This document shows, in pieces, positions 58,878 through 63,540 of a stretch of 63,540 nt of DNA (position 1 is the first letter of the stretch; each line of letters opens with the position of its first letter). The DNA is from Bacillota bacterium (GTDB lineage Bacteria; Bacillota; Bacilli; Paenibacillales; Paenibacillaceae). The notes below the pieces were generated by a model, which searched no databases, was not told the DNA's origin, and saw nothing but the letters and a program-made list of their open reading frames with translations. Both the position numbers and the translations under genes were made by a program. The stretch covers positions 1 to 63,540 of the forward strand of contig JAEZCJ010000108.1 in assembly GCA_023433615.1 (NCBI GenBank). Direction: 5' to 3'.

Positions 58878-60239
58878 ATGAGACAAATGAAAGTGCTTTC
58901 GCTCCTGCTCGTCGCGTTTATGCTCGTACTTACGGCATGCGGCGGCGGAAACAACGGGAATAACAACGCAAACGCACCAGCTAACACGAGCAATGCTCCG
59001 GCAAACACGCCAGCAGAAGAAGAACCGGCTGCTGATCCGGAACCTGCACCAGTTGACCTTGGCGGACGCACGATCAAGGTAGCGGCTTGGTGGGATCCGA
59101 AGCCGCCGGGTAACACGGCAGGCGAGAAAGCGCGTCTCGACAAGTTCGCGGAGCTCGAAGCGAAGTACAACTTCAAATTCGAATTCTTGAACATTCCGTT
59201 CGAAGAGTACATGGATAAATTCACGACGTCGACGCTCGCGGGCGAGCCGTTCGCAGACATCGCGATCATGGAGCTTAAGCGTGCGCTTCCAGTCGTTAAG
59301 CAAGGCCTGGTGCTTCCGGTCAGCGAGTTCACGGCAGCTACGGACGACATCAATAACGAGCAGCGCCTGATGAGGAAGCTGCCTGCAATCGGCGGCGTGG
59401 AATATTCCTTCGGCGAGCCAGGCGTCCAAATCGTAGGTATGTACTACAACCGCGACTTGGTGAAGAAGCTGGGCGTGCAAGATCCGCAAGAGCTGTACGC
59501 GGCAGGCCAATGGACTTGGGATAAGTTCATCGAGCTGGCCAAAGCAGCAACGCGCGACACAGACAACGACGGCAAAATCGACTCGTTCGGCTATGCTGGC
59601 TGGCCTGCAGACGCAGCACGTCACTTCGGCGTAACGAACGGCGCACTGTTCGTTAATGAAGATCTGACGATGGGCATGACGGATCCGAAGATGATCGAAG
59701 CGCTGGAGTTCACGAACCGTCTGTTCAACGTTGAGAACGTTGTAAAAGTAAAATCCGGCAACAAGATGGACTGGAACGAGACGAACACGTTCAAGGACGG
59801 CGACGTACTGATGTCCGTCAACTATGACTGGAACGTAGGCGACCTGACTTTCGAAGTAGGCGTAGTGCCAAACCCGGTCGGTCCGCAATCTGACGGCAAG
59901 CACACTTACGCTAACACGGGTCAGAACGGTTGGTTCATCCCGAAAGGCGTTAAGGACGCAAACGTACTATACTCGATCTTCGAGCAAAGCTTCGACGTTC
60001 CTCCGACCGAAGAATATTTGGGCCAAGACTGGCTCGAGTCCCGCTTCAAGACGGAAGCTGACATTACGATGGCACGCGAGAATGTAAACGGCACTGGCCG
60101 CCTGGCACTTGAAGAGGGCGTTCCGGACTTCCCGTTCTATGCGGTCATGGACGAAATCATCATTCAGAACCAATCAGTTACGGCAACAGTTGAGAAGCAC
60201 AAGGCTGCGGGCGAATCTGCACTTGCAAAAGTGAAGTAA
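58878..60239 (+). CDS. Extracellular solute-binding lipoprotein of an ABC importer
   Basis: A 453-residue family 1 (sugar) binding protein. The signal peptide ends in the lipobox VLTAC (cysteine about residue 21), followed by an Asn/Ala/Pro-rich linker (about 24-60). The binding domain begins RTIKVAAWWDPKP. A calcium-type loop DTDNDGKIDSFGY occurs about residue 233. ATG 58878 follows GGGAGG; the upstream ATG at 58863 would precede that site. Codon choice (many GCA/GTA) suggests high expression. No permease genes follow directly; a terminator does. Confidence 0.9.
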   Translation: MRQMKVLSLLLVAFMLVLTACGGGNNGNNNANAPANTSNAPANTPAEEEPAADPEPAPVDLGGRTIKVAAWWDPKPPGNTAGEKARLDKFAELEAKYNFKFEFLNIPFEEYMDKFTTSTLAGEPFADIAIMELKRALPVVKQGLVLPVSEFTAATDDINNEQRLMRKLPAIGGVEYSFGEPGVQIVGMYYNRDLVKKLGVQDPQELYAAGQWTWDKFIELAKAATRDTDNDGKIDSFGYAGWPADAARHFGVTNGALFVNEDLTMGMTDPKMIEALEFTNRLFNVENVVKVKSGNKMDWNETNTFKDGDVLMSVNYDWNVGDLTFEVGVVPNPVGPQSDGKHTYANTGQNGWFIPKGVKDANVLYSIFEQSFDVPPTEEYLGQDWLESRFKTEADITMARENVNGTGRLALEEGVPDFPFYAVMDEIIIQNQSVTATVEKHKAAGESALAKVK

Positions 60240-60268
60240 GCTGACATAGCGGCATACGGCAATGACGG

Positions 60269-60310
60269 GAAGGGGTGTACCGTGGAGACGGTGCAGCCCT
60301 TCTTGTTATG
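60269..60310 (+). terminator. Terminator after the solute-binding lipoprotein gene
   Basis: GAAGGG / CCCTTC outer stem and CCGT / ACGG inner stem around GGAG, followed by TTGTTAT. Confidence 0.7.
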
Positions 60311-60444
60311 AAAAAGAGGATAACAAATCATAACGGAGGATTGGCAGTTAATGCGTTCTTTTTCAAGAATTTGGTGATGATTTACGGTGTTTTGTATGAA
60401 AACGACGAAAATCGTCGAGAAAAATCAAACATTGATAACAATAA

Positions 60445-60467
60445 CCAAACAATTCGATTGTTTTTGG
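60445..60467. promoter_or_regulatory. CCAAACAAT inverted repeat upstream of the 60.6-kb gene
   Basis: CCAAACAAT and ATTGTTTTTGG form an inverted repeat with a 3-nt centre; a further TGTTTGG lies in the promoter spacer at 60486. A related CCAAACAAC occurs near 58634 before the other binding-protein gene. It looks like an activator or repressor site. Confidence 0.5.
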
Positions 60468-60477
60468 AACGAAATAA

Positions 60478-60506
60478 TTGACTGGTGTTTGGTTGAGTGA
60501 TACGAT
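60478..60506 (+). promoter_or_regulatory. SigA promoter of the large binding-protein gene
   Basis: TTGACT (60478-60483), 17-bp spacer, TACGAT (60501-60506). Confidence 0.7.
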
Positions 60507-60528
60507 TGTTATGTGATTTTTTCGTGCT

Positions 60529-60545
60529 TATCAATGACATTGATA
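60529..60545. promoter_or_regulatory. Perfect palindrome just after the transcription start
   Basis: TATCAATGACATTGATA: 8-bp arms around one base, at about +17 to +33 from the promoter. A probable repressor operator. Confidence 0.5.
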
Positions 60546-60614
60546 GGCTGGACGAACGGCAGGCTTCCAGGTCTGCGTGAACATCCGTCGCTTAGTTTAT
60601 TAGGGGGGCTGACA

Positions 60615-63540
60615 TTGAAAGGGATACCACGGCTTAAAAAAATGGCGTTATCCACGATGAGTGCTGTATTGGCGCTCGGCATCCTGGCATCCGGACCCCG
60701 GATCTATGCCGCCGAACCGGACGCGGCCGAGACTGCGAATGACGCAGCCGCGCAGACGTTCACGGGCGACGAACTGTATGCGCTCCTTCAAGGACAGGGC
60801 GATTATGCCGATTACTTGGCGAAGCATGAAAGCGCTGTCTCCGCAGCGCAAGAGCTCGTCATCGATGCGGGAAGCTATACGGCCGCAGAAGGCGGAGAAT
60901 TCGAACTGCTCCGCGATTACGAAGGGCAGGCAGGCGATTCGCTTCTAACGGGTGAGAAAGGCCGCGTAGATTGGACCATTGAGGTGCCGGAATCGGGGCT
61001 ATACCACATTTCCGCGCTTTATTACCCGATCGAGGGCAAGAGCTCCAGCATCGAACGGTCGCTCATGATCGACGGCGAGGTGCCCTTCGAGGAAGCGGCT
61101 TACCTGCAATTCGACCGGGTCTGGGACAATCAACTGGAAGAGGTGCTCCGGGATAACCGGGGGAACGATCTTCGCCCCCAACAGATCGAACGGCCCGAAT
61201 GGCGCGAGGCGCTGTTCAAGGACTACGAAGGCTATTACGAGGAGCCTTTCCAATTCTATCTGACTGCCGGTACCCATACGCTGTCGCTGCTCGCGCAGCG
61301 CGAGCCGATGGTGCTCCGTCAGTTGAAGCTTTTCCACTACAAGAAACCGGGTAACTACGAGGAAACGCTGAAGAAGTACGAAGAAGAAGGGCTTAAAGAA
61401 GTAAAGGACGTTCTCGTCACCGTGCAAGCAGAGGACGCGGTCGCGAAATCTTCCCCGACCTTGTATCCGCAATCGGAACGGACGAGTCCGGCAGTGTCCC
61501 CGTACAGCACGCACGAGGTTCGCGTGAACACGATCGGCGGATTCAACTGGCGGGTGCCCGGCCAATGGATCGAGTGGGAAGTGGAAGTGCCGGAGACCGG
61601 ACTTTACAAGCTCGCATTCAAGTCGCAGCAGAACTTCGTTCGGGGCATCTACTCCACGCGCAGGCTGCTCATTAACGGCGAACTGCCGTTCAATGAGGTC
61701 GAGCGCGTTCCGTTCCGTTATAAGAGCGGATATCGGGTCGATGTTATGGGCGGCAAAGATCCTTACCTGTTCAAGCTGAACGAAGGCAAAAATATTATCC
61801 GGATGGAAAATAACCTCGGCGAGTTCGCGCCGCTCATCCGCGAAGTCGAGCAGAGCTTGTTCAACCTTAACAGCTCCTACAGGAAAATTCTGATGATCAC
61901 GGGCGCCGCCCCTGACCAATATCGGGACTATCGCGTGCATGTCCGCATTCCGGATCTCCTCGATATTTTCAAGACGGAAGGCGATCGCCTCAAAAGCGTA
62001 AGCAAGGAATTGCATCGCTTGGCGGGCGGGAGCAGCGATGCCGAAGCGATGCTAAAGACGATGTACCTTCAACTGGACGAGATGATCGAGGATCCGGATA
62101 CGATCCCTCGCAGGCTGGCTGCTTATAAGGCCAATACCGGCGGACTCGGCACTTGGCTGCTCCGTACGCGAGAGATGCCGCTCGAGATCGACGAGATCTA
62201 CGTTGCGGCCCCGGAAACGAAGCTGCCGAAGGGCGGACTCGGATTCTTCTCCGAATTGAAGCATGAGATCGTGACGTTCGGCTATTCGTTCTTCATCGAT
62301 TACAACACGATCGGCAACGTATCGGAAGGCAAGGACAATCGATCGGTAACCGTATGGATCGGCAGCGGCCGCGACCAAGCGAATACGCTGAAGGCGATGA
62401 TCGACGAGACGTTCACGCCGGATACCGGCATTAACGTCAACTTGAAGCTCGTTCAGATGCAGACGCTTCTGCCGGCTACGCTGGCAGGGCAGGGACCGGA
62501 CGTCGCCATGCAGATCGGCAACGATATCCCGGTCAACTACGCGATGCGGAACGCGGCGGCAGATTTGACTCAGTTCGCGGACTTTAAGTCGGTTGCCGAA
62601 CGCTTCCGGCCGAGCGCTCTGGTGCCGTATACGTACGAACAAGGCGTATTCGCGCTGCCGGAGACGCAGACGTTCAACATGCTGTTCTACCGTAAAGATG
62701 TCATGAACGAGCTGGGCTTGGATATTCCTCAGACGTGGGAGGACGTATCGAACCTTCTCGCGGTCCTGAACAAGAATCATATGGAATTCGGCCTGCCGCT
62801 CGTATTGAATCCGACCTACCCGGGCGAGAACTTGCCGCCGAGCTCGGTGTACGCGATGCTGCTGATGCAGAACGGCGGCCAGTTCTATCGCAATAACGGC
62901 AAAGAATCCGATGTCGACTCAAGGACGGGCATCGAGACGTTCAAGCAATGGACGGAATTCTATACGGATTACAAGCTCGAACGGGAATTCGACTTCCCGA
63001 ACCGTTTCCGTACCGGTCAGATGCCGATCGGCATCGCCGATTATACGGTCTATAACCAACTGACTGTATTCGCGCCGGAGATTCGCGGCATGTGGGGATT
63101 CGTTCCTGTGCCGGGTACGCTCCAGGAAGACGGAGAGATTCGCAGAGATGTCGCCAGCGCAGGCAGCGGCACGATTATGCTGAACGGCGCCGAAGACAAG
63201 GAAGCGGCTTGGGAATTCATGAAGTGGTGGACCTCGGCCGACACCCAGACGAAATTCGGACGCGAGATGGAAGGCCTGATGGGTGCGGCTGCCCGTTATC
63301 CGACCGCGAACATCGAAGCGCTGGATCGCCTGCCATGGCCGGTCAACGACTACGATAACTTGAAGGCTCAATTCGATTGGGTACAGGGCATTCCGGAAGT
63401 TCCGGGCGGCTATTTCACCGGACGCCACTTGCTCAATGCCTTCTACCGGGTTGTCGTCAATGCGCAGACGGAACCGCGCGAAGCGCAAAGAATTCGGCCT
63501 GCCGGAATAAAGGGAGGGACTACCCGTGTCGAATATCACG
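60615..63540 (+). CDS. Large secreted carbohydrate-binding / solute-binding fusion protein, 3' end disrupted
   Basis: About 975 residues to the window edge. It has a non-lipoprotein signal peptide (MKGIPRLKKMALSTMSAVLA..., cleavage near YAAE). Two CBM6/35-like beta-sandwich domains follow (about 80-255 and 265-400), with QAED and WIEWEVEVPETGLYKL motifs, then a helical linker and a family 1 solute-binding domain (from about residue 575, SVTVWIGSGRD). TTG 60615 follows AGGGGGG. Near the end, after NAQTEPREA, the frame runs on without a stop, while the family-type C-terminus KRKEFGLPE and its stop (63508-63510) lie in the +1 frame. This suggests a deletion or frameshift at the repeated CGCGAAGCGC. 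Confidence 0.82.
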   Translation, partial: MKGIPRLKKMALSTMSAVLALGILASGPRIYAAEPDAAETANDAAAQTFTGDELYALLQGQGDYADYLAKHESAVSAAQELVIDAGSYTAAEGGEFELLRDYEGQAGDSLLTGEKGRVDWTIEVPESGLYHISALYYPIEGKSSSIERSLMIDGEVPFEEAAYLQFDRVWDNQLEEVLRDNRGNDLRPQQIERPEWREALFKDYEGYYEEPFQFYLTAGTHTLSLLAQREPMVLRQLKLFHYKKPGNYEETLKKYEEEGLKEVKDVLVTVQAEDAVAKSSPTLYPQSERTSPAVSPYSTHEVRVNTIGGFNWRVPGQWIEWEVEVPETGLYKLAFKSQQNFVRGIYSTRRLLINGELPFNEVERVPFRYKSGYRVDVMGGKDPYLFKLNEGKNIIRMENNLGEFAPLIREVEQSLFNLNSSYRKILMITGAAPDQYRDYRVHVRIPDLLDIFKTEGDRLKSVSKELHRLAGGSSDAEAMLKTMYLQLDEMIEDPDTIPRRLAAYKANTGGLGTWLLRTREMPLEIDEIYVAAPETKLPKGGLGFFSELKHEIVTFGYSFFIDYNTIGNVSEGKDNRSVTVWIGSGRDQANTLKAMIDETFTPDTGINVNLKLVQMQTLLPATLAGQGPDVAMQIGNDIPVNYAMRNAAADLTQFADFKSVAERFRPSALVPYTYEQGVFALPETQTFNMLFYRKDVMNELGLDIPQTWEDVSNLLAVLNKNHMEFGLPLVLNPTYPGENLPPSSVYAMLLMQNGGQFYRNNGKESDVDSRTGIETFKQWTEFYTDYKLEREFDFPNRFRTGQMPIGIADYTVYNQLTVFAPEIRGMWGFVPVPGTLQEDGEIRRDVASAGSGTIMLNGAEDKEAAWEFMKWWTSADTQTKFGREMEGLMGAAARYPTANIEALDRLPWPVNDYDNLKAQFDWVQGIPEVPGGYFTGRHLLNAFYRVVVNAQTEPREAQRIRPAGIKGGTTRVEYH
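63526..63540 (+). CDS. Start of a downstream gene, probably a sugar ABC permease (partial)
   Basis: GTG at 63526 follows AGGGAGGG by 8 nt and opens a frame reading MSNIT to the window end. A permease is expected after this type of binding protein; only five codons are visible. Confidence 0.45.

Noticed and set aside
60275..60481. A 68-codon + strand frame after the solute-binding lipoprotein gene
   Set aside because: It starts in the terminator, has no ribosome binding site and covers the operator region of the next gene.

Overview
The window is a dense, roughly 57% GC chromosomal segment of an endospore-forming member of the Bacillota. The gene order (murF and murA inside the division/cell-wall cluster, dapL, an adenosylhomocysteinase, an IleS of the longer type, spoVD/spoVE, spoIIGA-sigE-sigG) fits Paenibacillaceae (Paenibacillus/Cohnella-like). 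This placement is inferred from gene content, not from a database search. Almost all genes are on the + strand; only the DUF2626 gene at the left edge and the ylyA-type zinc-finger gene are on the - strand.

Layout. 1-6 kb: DUF2626 protein, RsfA-type sporulation regulator, PanE-like reductase, DUF3397 membrane protein, bacillithiol enzyme BshC, adenosylhomocysteinase. 6.5-27 kb: the dcw cluster mraZ-rsmH-ftsL-pbpB-spoVD-murE-murF-mraY-murD-spoVE-murG-murB-murA-divIB-ftsA-ftsZ, which makes lipid II precursors and builds the vegetative and sporulation septum. 27-34 kb: spoIIGA-sigE-sigG, then ylmC-pgeF-ylmE-sepF-ylmG-ylmH-divIVA. 34-42 kb: a T-box leader and ileS, a DUF5665 protein, ylyA, lspA, rluD, dapL. 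42-52 kb: a PyrR-attenuated pyrimidine operon pyrR-pyrB-pyrC-carA-carB-pyrF-pyrE without pyrK/pyrD. 52-57 kb: a MacB-like ABC export system (ATPase, adaptor, large permease, second ATPase with an AbrB-like tail). 57.5 kb to the end: a LacI-type regulator, a solute-binding lipoprotein, a very large carbohydrate-binding/solute-binding fusion protein with a disrupted 3' end, and the first codons of a probable permease.

Regulatory sites read directly from the sequence include a SigH-type promoter followed by 10-bp-phased MraZ boxes before mraZ, a second SigH-type promoter before ftsA, a spoIIG-type promoter with a 22-bp spacer, an Ile T-box, a PyrR attenuator, a cre/LacI-like site, and many rho-independent terminators. 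Several genes use TTG or GTG starts, and spoIIGA appears to use CTG.

The most unusual feature is a family of intergenic repeats: five full copies (about 150 or 228 nt) and one short degenerate copy. Each full copy is bounded by a 10-nt terminal inverted repeat. Both the terminal stem and at least one internal stem change sequence from copy to copy while staying complementary, so the folded structure is evidently conserved. The longer copies carry two inserts of a second, hairpin-forming module. Copies lie in both orientations between housekeeping genes, and one supplies the stop codon of pyrC. I recognise no named family for it.
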